A DNA stretch of 13,932 nucleotides. Source: an uncultured Campylobacter sp. (GTDB lineage Bacteria > Campylobacterota > Campylobacteria > Campylobacterales > Campylobacteraceae). The notes below the pieces were generated by a model that was given only the letters and a program-made list of their open reading frames with translations, did not search any database and had not been told where the DNA came from. This document shows positions 6,300-13,282 of the stretch, piece by piece (the stretch's first letter is position 1; every line of letters begins with the position of its first letter). The position numbers were made by a program, and so were the translations under genes. The stretch lies in NCBI RefSeq assembly GCF_938045205.1, contig NZ_CALIMY010000139.1, positions 1 through 13,932 on the forward strand, read 5' to 3'.

Positions 6300-7118
6300 T
6301 TACGGCAAATTTATCAGCTCCACCTTGTTTTCCAACGTTTTTGGGATCAATAAAACTTTACCGTCGCTTGAGATGTCCGCAGGTCTTTGCATCGCGCCGA
6401 GGTTTATTTTGCGTATCTGTCCGTTTGCATCGATACGCCAAATTTTGCCGCTTAAAAGGTCCTCACCCCAGTCGCTAATTAAAATTTCGCCGTTTTTTCC
6501 GCGTGCTATGCCGTAGAAAACTCCCTTCATATCGGCAAAGATCGAAATTTCGCGAGATTTCAGATCCATGCTTAGCACGCGCCCAGGAACCTTTCCGCTA
6601 AGATCGAAGGTGGTGATCAGAAGTTTGTCGCCCTTGAGCAAAAGCGCGCCCGCATTGCCGAGCGAGGGGTCGATGCGTGCGAACTCATCGTAGCTTTTTG
6701 CGTTTAAATTTATGCTGTAAATCACGCTGCGCGCATTATCGCTTGCGAGCAAAACCTCGCTACCGAGCGCTACGACGTCGTTTAAGGCCTGCGCTCCCTC
6801 GATTTTCAGATTGAAAACCTCCTGACCTTTGCTAAAGCCTCTGATCGCATCCAGATCGCACACGTAGAGCACGCCCTTGATCTGCGCCATTCCGCCAGGA
6901 TTTACCAGATCGTCTATAAAATTTGTCTCAACGATACCCGAGTTTTTTACTATGCGGCTGATGAAGCCGTCGCGCTCTTGTGGATCTTCACTACTGCCGC
7001 GATTTGCGATATAAAAAGCGTCATCGGTAATAAGTGAACCACTAGGTGCGCTAAATCCGTCGATCTCTAGGCCAAAAAGCGCGCCTGCCAAGGCGCACGA
7101 AAGTAGAACTTTTTTCAT
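6300..7118 (-). CDS. Secreted beta-propeller-like protein (SMP-30/NHL type)
   Basis: A 272-residue exported protein. The N-terminus MKKVLLSCALAGALFG is a clear signal peptide. The Cys at position 8 is too close to the start for a convincing lipobox, so a soluble periplasmic location is favoured. The mature part consists of short beta-strand repeats typical of propellers: YIANRG near 37, LNDVVALGSEVLLASDNARS around 112-131, VPGRVLSMDL, ILISDWGEDLLSGKIWRID around 212-230, and VLLIPKTLENKVELINLP at the end. The start is fixed by AAGGAGAG upstream of the ATG at 7118. From memory, a similar C. jejuni protein (Cj1041c, near pycA there too) is labelled periplasmic ATP/GTP-binding, but I see no P-loop and would not repeat that claim. 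Substrate and function are unknown. It stands alone between two gene-free stretches. Confidence 0.8.
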   Translation of the reverse strand: MKKVLLSCALAGALFGLEIDGFSAPSGSLITDDAFYIANRGSSEDPQERDGFISRIVKNSGIVETNFIDDLVNPGGMAQIKGVLYVCDLDAIRGFSKGQEVFNLKIEGAQALNDVVALGSEVLLASDNARSVIYSINLNAKSYDEFARIDPSLGNAGALLLKGDKLLITTFDLSGKVPGRVLSMDLKSREISIFADMKGVFYGIARGKNGEILISDWGEDLLSGKIWRIDANGQIRKINLGAMQRPADISSDGKVLLIPKTLENKVELINLP

Positions 7119-8147
7119 AATCTCTCCTTGATCTCGCCAAAATTTTAAGAATTTTAAAATTTTAAGGGAAGCGACGAGTGCCGGGTTAAAATTTTAAAAT
7201 TCGCAGCGAGCTTTAAGATGAGCGAAATTTAAACCCGCAGAGCAAATAAAAGTGTAATTTTAATTAAACAAGGCGGCTTGATCGGCAAAATTCTAGCGGG
7301 TCGGAAGGCCTTGCTTCGCGCGTCGCTTTTAATTTGATGCGTCGAAGCCGAAGTGAGTAGTTTTGTGCGTGCTTTGGTTTACGCTGCCACTCGCGGAATT
7401 ACGCCGTGAAATTTAACCACATCACGCGACCGCAGGCATCTTCGCATACGTAATTTATTTGAGGTTGTTGCTTTAAAATTTTAATTCTACGAGCGGATAT
7501 TCTTTTGCAAATTGTGGGCGTGATTTTGATACGCAGATGAAAGCGTTACGTTTAAAGACGTCTCACGCTTTAAAATTTGATTTAATTTAAACAAAGTGCG
7601 ATTAAAATGCGATTTAAATTTTATGTACCGCAGGTGTAAAATTTCGGTCGTAAAAGTGAGTCTGTAGCAAAAAAATTATTTAAAATTTGCAGTGCACAAA
7701 ATACCTTTTGAAATTTAAAAATTTTAAAACGAGCCTACATGCTCTTTAAAAATTTAATACGTGAAATCTAAACTTTGAATAGAATGCGCCGTCCCATCCT
7801 TACTGCGCCTTTAAAATTTAATATGCTAAATCTTAAACGCTGGACTCAAATCCCGTCGCCATAACTACTTTAAAAATTTAAAGCGCAAAATTTAAACCCC
7901 AGCTTTAGAATCGAGCGCGGACAATAAAATTGGCTTTTAAGATTTAAAGCACAAAATCAAATCGCTCTATCGTATGGTCATGGCGGCGACTTTAGAATTT
8001 TGATACGCAGAATTTAGTTCGAGAGGCATGCGTACAGCCAGTCGCAGCCGCTCACTTGAAATTTAAATCGCAAAACTTAAATTATAGAATTTAACCGCGC
8101 GCGCCGAAAAAAAGGGGGAGCTAAAAATCTAAAACGCCCTTACCAGC
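7119..8147. other. One-kilobase gene-free region
   Basis: No credible gene on either strand, apart from the ribosome binding site of the propeller gene at 7122-7129. The first half is mixed sequence with AAATTTTAAA runs; from about 7.5 kb a degenerate repeat with 44-66 bp pitch takes over. On the minus strand, just after lptB, AAGGG and CCCTT with a following T run (complement of 8107-8147) make at best a weak terminator. The rpoN gene that I recall after lptB in C. jejuni is absent. Confidence 0.65.
7568..8085. repeat. Degenerate tandem repeat array
   Basis: Units begin with a CTTTAAAAATTTAA-like core followed by a (T/A)(A/G)CGCAAAAT.TAAA-like tail, about 29 bases in all. The clearest copies start at 7744, 7809, 7868, 7934, 7990 and 8055 (pitches 65, 59, 66, 56, 65). 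Weaker copies start near 7568, 7612 and 7678. The sequences between the cores look unrelated to one another. The cores differ from each other at several positions, so this is a diverged array rather than a recent duplication. Confidence 0.6.
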
Positions 8148-8870
8148 TTAGATGCTAAAATCCTCGCCGAGGTAGAATTTACGGACATTTGGATCGCTGG
8201 CTATCTCTTTTGCGGTGCCGCCGGCGAACAGCTCGCCGTCTTTGATGACGTAGGCGCGGTCGCAGATCGCAAGCGTCTCGCGGACGTTATGATCGGTGAT
8301 GAGCACGCCGATGCCGAGCTTTTTTAGGTCGCGCACGATGCTTTGGATATCGTTAACGGCGATCGGATCGACGCCCGCAAACGGCTCGTCCAAAAGTAGA
8401 AATTTCGGCGTTATCATCAGGCTCCGCGCGATCTCGCAGCGCCTGCGCTCGCCCCCGCTTAGGCTCACGCCTTTGCGCTGGCGGATCGGCTCGATGTTGA
8501 GCAGATTTAACATCTCATCGACCTTTTGCGATGCTTCGGCCTTGTTTTTGTAGGTGATCTCCGCGGCGAGCATTAAATTTTCCTCGACGCTAAGCTCCTT
8601 AAAAACGCTACTTTCCTGCGGTAGGTAGCCTATGCCGAGCTTGGCGCGCTTGTGAAGCGGAACCTTTGCGATGCTGCGCTCATCAAGCAATATATCGCCG
8701 CCGCTAGCGCCTATCAGCCCGCAGATCATATAAAACGTCGTGGTTTTGCCCGCTCCATTGGGCCCCAGCAGCCCCACGATCTCGCCGTTGTAAAGCTCCA
8801 GCGAGATGCCCTTAATGATCGGCGTGCCTTTTATGGTTTTTTTAAGACCCCTGACTTCCAGTTTATGCAT
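8148..8870 (-). CDS. lptB: LPS export ABC transporter ATPase LptB
   Basis: Cytoplasmic ATPase that powers extraction of lipopolysaccharide from the inner membrane with LptF and LptG. Its 240 residues match the family. Walker A is GPNGAGKT (36-43), the Q-loop Q85 lies in GYLPQE, the signature is LSGGE (137-141), Walker B is FLLLDEP (157-163) with catalytic E162, and the switch His is H194 in ITDHN. LptB-specific features include FAGVDPIAV after Walker B and the YLPQESSVF stretch. Its start overlaps the tsaE stop by 8 bp (ATGCATAA), so it is probably translated by coupling at the end of the S4-tsaE-lptB operon. LptF/G/A/C are not in the window. I recall rpoN directly downstream in C. jejuni; here gene-free DNA follows. 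Confidence 0.95.
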   Translation of the reverse strand: MHKLEVRGLKKTIKGTPIIKGISLELYNGEIVGLLGPNGAGKTTTFYMICGLIGASGGDILLDERSIAKVPLHKRAKLGIGYLPQESSVFKELSVEENLMLAAEITYKNKAEASQKVDEMLNLLNIEPIRQRKGVSLSGGERRRCEIARSLMITPKFLLLDEPFAGVDPIAVNDIQSIVRDLKKLGIGVLITDHNVRETLAICDRAYVIKDGELFAGGTAKEIASDPNVRKFYLGEDFSI

Positions 8871-9270
8871 AGCTTACCTCGTATTTTCGCCCTTGCGCGT
8901 GCGGCGTGATCCTCACTACGCAAAAATCAAGCTCATATTTTTTAAGTAAATTTATCAAATTTTCATCCGCCCATTCGATCAGATGAAGTCCCTCTTCAAA
9001 TAAATTTTCAAATAGCCCGTTTTTTAAAATCCCCTCGCAGCCAGCGTTATAGATGTCGTAATGATAAATTTGTCCGTAGTTTTGCATGATCGAAAATGTA
9101 GGCGAGCTCACGTGCTCGTCTAACCCATGCGCCCGCACGATCGCGCGCGCAAGCGTCGTTTTGCCGCTGGCAAGATCGCCGATGAGCAAGATTATGCCGC
9201 TTTTTGGCAGAGCCTGCACGAGGCGCGAAATTTCATCCTCGCCGCAGAGCAGTTCAAAGCTCTTGGGCAT
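8863..9270 (-). CDS. tsaE: tRNA t6A biosynthesis ATPase TsaE
   Basis: Small P-loop ATPase that works with TsaD and TsaB to add threonylcarbamoyl to A37 of ANN-decoding tRNAs. It is 135 residues long (family about 130-155). Walker A is GDLASGKTT (31-39), where the usual GDLGAGKTT has A-S in place of G-A. SSPTFSIMQNY (55-65) and HYDIY (70-74) are the family motifs, and HLIEWADE (96-103) matches the conserved EW segment. The start at 9270 lies inside the upstream S4 gene (17-bp overlap) and has only a weak ribosome binding site, consistent with translational coupling. Its stop overlaps the lptB start. I am confident of the family; activity of the A-S variant P-loop is expected because G, K and T are intact. 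Confidence 0.93.
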   Translation of the reverse strand: MPKSFELLCGEDEISRLVQALPKSGIILLIGDLASGKTTLARAIVRAHGLDEHVSSPTFSIMQNYGQIYHYDIYNAGCEGILKNGLFENLFEEGLHLIEWADENLINLLKKYELDFCVVRITPHAQGRKYEVSYA

Positions 9271-9499
9271 ACTTTGCCTGCTCGCTTTTGGGCGTATTTT
9301 TCGCGCTAGGAAAGGCTAGGACTTTAAAGCTTTGCTTCCTATCCAAAAAGCATATGGTGATTACATCGCCGATTTTAAGCTCTTTGGCGGGCTTTGCTAC
9401 GACGCCGTTTACGGCTACGACGCCGCTTTTGCACATATCTTCGCTGATGGCGCGCCGCTTAGTGATATTTACTGCGTTTAAAAATTTATCGATTCTCAT
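9254..9499 (-). CDS. S4-domain RNA-binding protein (RqcP/Hsp15-like)
   Basis: An 81-residue protein made of one S4 domain. MRIDKFLNAVNITKRRA (1-17) and the turn GVVAVNGVVAKPAKELKIGD (26-45) are the S4 hallmarks. Length and layout match RqcP (YabO) of the ribosome quality-control pathway, which binds stalled 50S subunits with peptidyl-tRNA, and also Hsp15. I cannot separate these by eye, so no symbol is given. It heads a minus-strand operon with tsaE and lptB. No Shine-Dalgarno is visible before the ATG at 9499 (the upstream minus-strand sequence is AAACTCACGCCT), so the mRNA may have a very short leader. It diverges from argG across 88 bases. Confidence 0.85.
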   Translation of the reverse strand: MRIDKFLNAVNITKRRAISEDMCKSGVVAVNGVVAKPAKELKIGDVITICFLDRKQSFKVLAFPSAKNTPKSEQAKYAQEL

Positions 9500-9552
9500 A
9501 GGCGTGAGTTTAGCGATATTTGCCTTAAAAGCAACTATTAAACTATTTTTGG

Positions 9553-9558
9553 TAGAAT
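9553..9558 (+). promoter_or_regulatory. argG -10 box
   Basis: TAGAAT, preceded by GG and an AT-rich stretch with ACTATTAAACTATTTTTGG, lies 30 bases before the argG start. The same hexamer is used at hup. TAAAGGA (9574-9580) is the ribosome binding site. The 88-base gap also has to serve the divergent S4 gene. Confidence 0.6.
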
Positions 9559-9587
9559 TTCGCCAAATTTTACGTAAAGGATTTGAG

Positions 9588-10808
9588 ATGGCAAAAGATG
9601 TAAAAAAGGTCGTTTTGGCGTATTCCGGAGGACTAGATACTAGTATTATTTTAAAGTGGCTCGGCGATACTTACGGCTGCGATGTGGTGACTTTCACCGC
9701 AGATATCGGTCAGAATGAGGATTTGGAGCCGATCAAAAACAAAGCTGTGAAACTGGGCATAAAAAAGGAAAATATTTTCGTAGAGGATCTGCGCGAGGAA
9801 TTTGTGCGCGATTACGTATTTCCGATGTTTCGCGCAAATGCCGTTTATGAGGGCGAGTATCTTTTAGGCACATCGATCGCGCGCCCGCTAATCGCCAAAA
9901 AGCTAGTTGAAATTGCTAAAAAAACCGGCGCGGACGCCATAAGCCACGGTGCGACCGGCAAGGGTAACGATCAAGTCCGCTTCGAGCTTGGCGCATACGC
10001 GCTAAATCCCGATATTAAGGTAATTGCGCCGTGGAGGCTGTGGGATCTGAACTCTCGCGAGAAGCTTCTTGCTTACGCTAAGAAAAACGGCATCGACATC
10101 GCCTCAAAGCCAGGCAAATCGCCGTATTCAATGGATGCGAATATCCTTCATATCTCCTACGAGGGCTTGGTGTTGGAAGATCCCGCTCATGCGCCTGAGG
10201 AGGATATGTGGCGATGGACCGTGAGCCCTAAAAATGCGCCAGATAAGAGCGAGATCATCGAGATTGAATACAAACACGGCGATCCCGTAAAGCTAAATGG
10301 CAAGGCGCTTAAGCCGCACGAGATGCTAGCAGCGCTTAACGAGCTCGGCGCTAAAAACGGCATCGGCAGGCTCGATCTTGTTGAAAATCGCTACGTCGGC
10401 ATGAAGAGCCGCGGCTGCTACGAAACTCCGGGCGGCACGATCATGCTAAAGGCTCACCGCGCGATTGAGAGCATCACGCTAGATCGCGGTGCGGCGCATC
10501 TAAAAGACGATCTAATGCCGCGCTACGCCGAGCTCATCTACAACGGCTTTTGGTTCAGCCCGGAGCGCTTGCTGCTTCAAGAGCTGATAAATAAATCCCA
10601 AGAGCACGTAAACGGCAAGGTTAAGCTAGAGCTTTATAAGGGCAACGTGACCGTACTAGGCAGACAGAGCAAGAGCGATAGCTTGTTTAATACCGATTTC
10701 GTGACGTTTGAAGAGGATAAAGTTTTTAATCAAAAAGACGGCGACGGATTTATCAAACTAAGCGCGCTAAGATTTATCATCGCGGGCAAGAACGGACGCA
10801 AGCTTTAG
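9588..10808 (+). CDS. argG: Argininosuccinate synthase
   Basis: Joins citrulline and aspartate with ATP to form argininosuccinate, the penultimate step of arginine synthesis, in the cytoplasm. I start it at ATG 9588 (406 residues, the normal length) because TAAAGGA lies just upstream and the N-terminus then reads MAKDVKKVVLAYSGGLDTS. The open frame continues far upstream, but that part is antisense to the S4 and tsaE genes. The PP-loop ATP site is AYSGGLDTS (11-19) and the second signature is GATGKGNDQVRFE (121-133). The segment KSRGCYETPGGT carries substrate-binding residues. The gene appears monocistronic: 173 bases with two inverted repeats separate it from rplI. No arginine-repressor operator could be recognised by eye. 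Confidence 0.97.
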   Translation: MAKDVKKVVLAYSGGLDTSIILKWLGDTYGCDVVTFTADIGQNEDLEPIKNKAVKLGIKKENIFVEDLREEFVRDYVFPMFRANAVYEGEYLLGTSIARPLIAKKLVEIAKKTGADAISHGATGKGNDQVRFELGAYALNPDIKVIAPWRLWDLNSREKLLAYAKKNGIDIASKPGKSPYSMDANILHISYEGLVLEDPAHAPEEDMWRWTVSPKNAPDKSEIIEIEYKHGDPVKLNGKALKPHEMLAALNELGAKNGIGRLDLVENRYVGMKSRGCYETPGGTIMLKAHRAIESITLDRGAAHLKDDLMPRYAELIYNGFWFSPERLLLQELINKSQEHVNGKVKLELYKGNVTVLGRQSKSDSLFNTDFVTFEEDKVFNQKDGDGFIKLSALRFIIAGKNGRKL

Positions 10809-10810
10809 CT

Positions 10811-10843
10811 GAAATTTTGCCGCAGGGCGTGCAGGCAAATTTC
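10811..10843. repeat. Hairpin just after argG
   Basis: GAAATTTTGCC (10811-10821) pairs with GGCAAATTTC (10834-10843), one T bulged, around a 12-base loop and two bases after the argG stop. No T tract follows. It may protect or end the argG mRNA. Confidence 0.45.
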
Positions 10844-10879
10844 ACAAAACGAAATTTTAAAATTTATCGGAAAAATGCG

Positions 10880-10937
10880 AGCGGCTGCTGGCGGGTTTCA
10901 TGAAATTTCACTAAATTTCAGATCCGCCCGCGCCGCT
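10880..10937. repeat. Large two-part stem between argG and rplI
   Basis: The outer arms AGCGGC (10880-10885) and GCCGCT (10932-10937) and inner arms GGCGGGT (10890-10896) and ATCCGCC (10922-10928, one G-T pair) nest around a loop containing TTTCATGAAA. The stem abuts the TATAAAAT box of the rplI promoter. It could be a weak terminator of argG or a regulatory element of rplI. Confidence 0.5.
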
Positions 10938-10945
10938 TATAAAAT
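10938..10945 (+). promoter_or_regulatory. Candidate -10 region for rplI-hslV-hslU
   Basis: TATAAAAT follows the GC-rich stem directly and lies 36 bases before the rplI start. AAAAGGA (10969-10975) is the ribosome binding site. Confidence 0.5.
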
Positions 10946-10981
10946 TTTGTAAATTTAAAGCTAAATTTAAAAGGATAATGG

Positions 10982-11425
10982 ATGAAAGTATTATTGATCA
11001 AAGATGTTAAGGGGCTCGGAAAGGCGGGCGAGGTAAAGGAGGTCAAGGACGGCTACGGCAATAACTTCCTAATCGGCAAAGGCTACGCCAAAGCCGCTAC
11101 GACGGAGGTTTTGCGTAAATTTGAAGCGGATAAGAAAAAGCAAGCCGAGCTTGAAAAATACGAAGTCGCAAGCTTGCAAAAACTAGCCGAGGAGCTAGCT
11201 AAGATCCGCGTAAAGATCGTAAAGCAGACGGGCGAGAGCGGCGCGCTTTTCGGCTCGGTGACCAAAGATGAGATCACAACCGCGCTAAAAGAGCAAAAGG
11301 GGATCGAAATCGATAAGAAAATTTTAGAGACCGAAGCTATCAAAACTACCGGGATTTACGACGTAAATGCCAAGCTAAAGCACGGCATAAGCGCTAAATT
11401 TGAGATTGAGGTGGCTAGTGTTTGA
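10982..11425 (+). CDS. rplI: 50S ribosomal protein L9
   Basis: Binds 23S rRNA near the L1 stalk and helps keep reading frame. At 147 residues it matches the usual 148-150. The N-terminal rRNA-binding domain is MKVLLIKDVKGLGKAGEV followed by VKDGYGNNFLIGKGYAKAAT (about 22-41). The long charged connecting helix runs from about 42 to 75 (KFEADKKKQAELEKYEVASL), and the C-terminal domain contains GALFGSVTKDEIT and GIYDVNAKLKHGI. An AAAAGGA site precedes the ATG. In many bacteria rplI sits with rpsF-rpsR; here it leads hslV-hslU, as I recall in C. jejuni. The stop overlaps the hslV start by 8 bp. Confidence 0.97.
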   Translation: MKVLLIKDVKGLGKAGEVKEVKDGYGNNFLIGKGYAKAATTEVLRKFEADKKKQAELEKYEVASLQKLAEELAKIRVKIVKQTGESGALFGSVTKDEITTALKEQKGIEIDKKILETEAIKTTGIYDVNAKLKHGISAKFEIEVASV

Positions 11426-11966
11426 AGCGACTACCATTTTAGCTTACAAAGGCGCGAAGGGCTCTGTCATCGGCGGCGACGGACAGGTTACGTTTGGAAA
11501 CACCGTCTTAAAGGGCAATGCGACTAAAATTCGAAAGATCGGCAAAGAGGGCAACGTTTTGGCGGGCTTTGCGGGCAGCACCGCCGATGCGTTTAATCTT
11601 TTTGATATGTTTGAGAAGTGCTTAGATGGCGCAAAGGGCGATCTTTTAAGGGCGGTGATAGAATTTAGCAAGCAGTGGCGCAAGGATAAGTATCTGCGAA
11701 AGCTCGAAGCGATGATGCTGGTGCTGGACCGCAAAAATATCTTTCTGCTTAGCGGCACGGGCGACGTGGTAGAGCCGGACGACGGCAAGATCGCGGCGAT
11801 CGGAAGCGGCGGAAATTACGCTCTTAGCGCGGCGCGAGCTTTGGATAAATTTGCGAGCCTAGACGAAGAGGAGCTCGTAAAGCAGAGCCTTAAGATCGCG
11901 GGCGAGATTTGCATTTACACAAACGAAAACATCAAAACATACGCAATTTGGGACGAAAAGAGATGA
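11418..11966 (+). CDS. hslV: HslV protease subunit (ClpQ), GTG start
   Basis: Threonine peptidase that forms the double-hexamer core of the ATP-dependent HslVU protease. I start it at GTG 11418 (182 residues, N-terminus MFEATTILAYKG), because this matches Campylobacter homologues from memory and places AGGTGG just upstream. The open frame continues upstream inside rplI only. The nucleophile should be T5, exposed after removal of the short MFEA leader. SVIGGDGQVTFGNTVLKGNA (16-35) holds the conserved GGD and Lys, and AGFAGSTADAFNLFD and SGTGDVVEP are family motifs, as is GSGGNYALSAARAL. The start overlaps rplI by 8 bp (GTGTTTGA) and the stop overlaps hslU by 4 bp (ATGA). The peptidase is inactive unless HslU is bound. 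Confidence 0.95.
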   Translation: MFEATTILAYKGAKGSVIGGDGQVTFGNTVLKGNATKIRKIGKEGNVLAGFAGSTADAFNLFDMFEKCLDGAKGDLLRAVIEFSKQWRKDKYLRKLEAMMLVLDRKNIFLLSGTGDVVEPDDGKIAAIGSGGNYALSAARALDKFASLDEEELVKQSLKIAGEICIYTNENIKTYAIWDEKR

Positions 11967-13282
11967 TGACGCCAAAGCAGATTGTAGAGAAATTAGACGA
12001 ATATATAATCGGACAAAATAGCGCCAAACGCACGATAGCGGTGGCTTTGCGAAATCGCTACCGCAGAATGGCGCTCGAAGATGAGATGAAAAACGAGGTG
12101 ATGCCCAAAAACATCCTGATGATCGGCTCTACCGGCGTGGGCAAGACTGAGATCGCGCGCAGACTTTCGAAGATGTTTGGGCTTCCTTTTATCAAGGTCG
12201 AGGCTAGCAAATATACTGAAGTAGGCTTCGTGGGGCGCGACGTAGAGAGCATGGTGCGAGATCTGGCCGCCGCGTCGGTAAATTTAGTGCGCGGCGAGGA
12301 ATTTGAAAAGAATAAAGACAAGATCGATGATTACATCAAGCGTAAAATTTTAGAAAAAGTCCTTCCGCCGCTTCCGCGCGGTGCGAGCGAGGAGAAGATC
12401 GCAGATTACGAAAAAAGCTACGAAAAGATGGCAGCCAAGCTCGAACGCGGCGATCTAGACGATCTTAGTATCGAGATCGAAGTAAGCGAAAATGCGCTTG
12501 AATCAAATCCGAATTTGCCGCCCGAGATGGCGAATATGCAGGAAAGCTTCATCAAAGTAATCGGAATTTCGACGCGCAAAAGTAAAAAAGAGATGAAGGT
12601 AAAAGACGCCAAAGTTGCCCTTAAAAGCGAGGCTAGCGAGAAGGTCCTCGATATGGAGAGCATCAAGGCCGAAGCCGTTAGGCGCGCGCAAAACGAGGGC
12701 ATTATCTTTATCGACGAGATCGATAAGGTGGCTGTCTCAAGCGGCAATAGCGGCAGGCAGGATCCGAGCAAAGAGGGCGTGCAGCGCGATCTGCTTCCGA
12801 TCGTGGAGGGCAGCAGCGTAAGCACGAAATTCGGCAATATCGACACCGATCATATCCTTTTTATCGCCGCGGGCGCCTTTCATATCAGCAAGCCGAGCGA
12901 TCTAATCCCCGAGCTTCAGGGGCGCTTCCCGCTTCGCGTCGAGCTTGACAGCTTGGACGAGGCGGCGCTGTGTGAAATTTTAACCAAGCCAAAAAATTCG
13001 CTTCTTAAGCAGTACTCGGCGCTTTTAAAGACCGAGGGCGTCGAGCTGGAATTTAGCGAGGACGGGGTTAAAGCGATCGCGAAATTTGCGGCAAGCACGA
13101 ACGAAAAAGTCGAAGACATCGGCGCTAGAAGGCTGCATACGATAATGGAAAAGGTACTTGAGGATATCAGCTTCGAAGCCGATAAATTTAAAGGGCAAAA
13201 GATCGTCGTGGATGAAAAGCTCGTAAGCGAAAAGCTCGCAGGCATCGCAAGCGACGAGGATCTGGCGAAATACATTTTGTGA
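11963..13282 (+). CDS. hslU: HslU ATPase subunit (ClpY)
   Basis: AAA+ unfoldase that feeds substrates into HslV. I start it at ATG 11963 (439 residues, typical 440-443), which overlaps the hslV stop; a second ATG follows at once. The N-terminus reads MMTPKQIVEKLDEYIIGQ. Walker A is GSTGVGKT (55-62), the substrate-gripping pore loop is GFVG (88-91), Walker B is IIFIDEIDK (247-255), the arginine finger lies in ELQGRFP (R321), and sensor 2 is GARR (387-390). The I domain spans about 108-240 and is highly charged. The C-terminus LAKYIL is the tail that docks into HslV pockets. Stop codon TGA at 13280-13282. It is the last gene of rplI-hslV-hslU; the era gene that I recall next in C. jejuni is missing. 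Confidence 0.97.
   Translation: MMTPKQIVEKLDEYIIGQNSAKRTIAVALRNRYRRMALEDEMKNEVMPKNILMIGSTGVGKTEIARRLSKMFGLPFIKVEASKYTEVGFVGRDVESMVRDLAAASVNLVRGEEFEKNKDKIDDYIKRKILEKVLPPLPRGASEEKIADYEKSYEKMAAKLERGDLDDLSIEIEVSENALESNPNLPPEMANMQESFIKVIGISTRKSKKEMKVKDAKVALKSEASEKVLDMESIKAEAVRRAQNEGIIFIDEIDKVAVSSGNSGRQDPSKEGVQRDLLPIVEGSSVSTKFGNIDTDHILFIAAGAFHISKPSDLIPELQGRFPLRVELDSLDEAALCEILTKPKNSLLKQYSALLKTEGVELEFSEDGVKAIAKFAASTNEKVEDIGARRLHTIMEKVLEDISFEADKFKGQKIVVDEKLVSEKLAGIASDEDLAKYIL

Noticed and set aside
6085..6516. 143-codon plus-strand frame starting at GTG
   Set aside because: Its second half is antisense to the propeller gene, and the GTG has no binding site; only the first part (6037-6170) is kept as a possible remnant.
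7568..8085. Functional CRISPR array
   Set aside because: Pitch and layout are suggestive, but the cores are far from identical, spacing varies from 56 to 66 bp, and no cas genes or conserved leader are visible.
9204..9587. N-terminal extension of argG
   Set aside because: The upstream part is antisense to S4 and tsaE genes; the ATG at 9588 has a good binding site and gives the normal length.
11909..11962. Upstream start for hslU
   Set aside because: It would add 18 unrelated residues inside hslV; ATG 11963 gives the conserved N-terminus and a 4-bp overlap.
12418..12846. 142-codon minus-strand frame inside hslU
   Set aside because: Ser/Leu-rich mirror of a strongly conserved gene; typical shadow frame.
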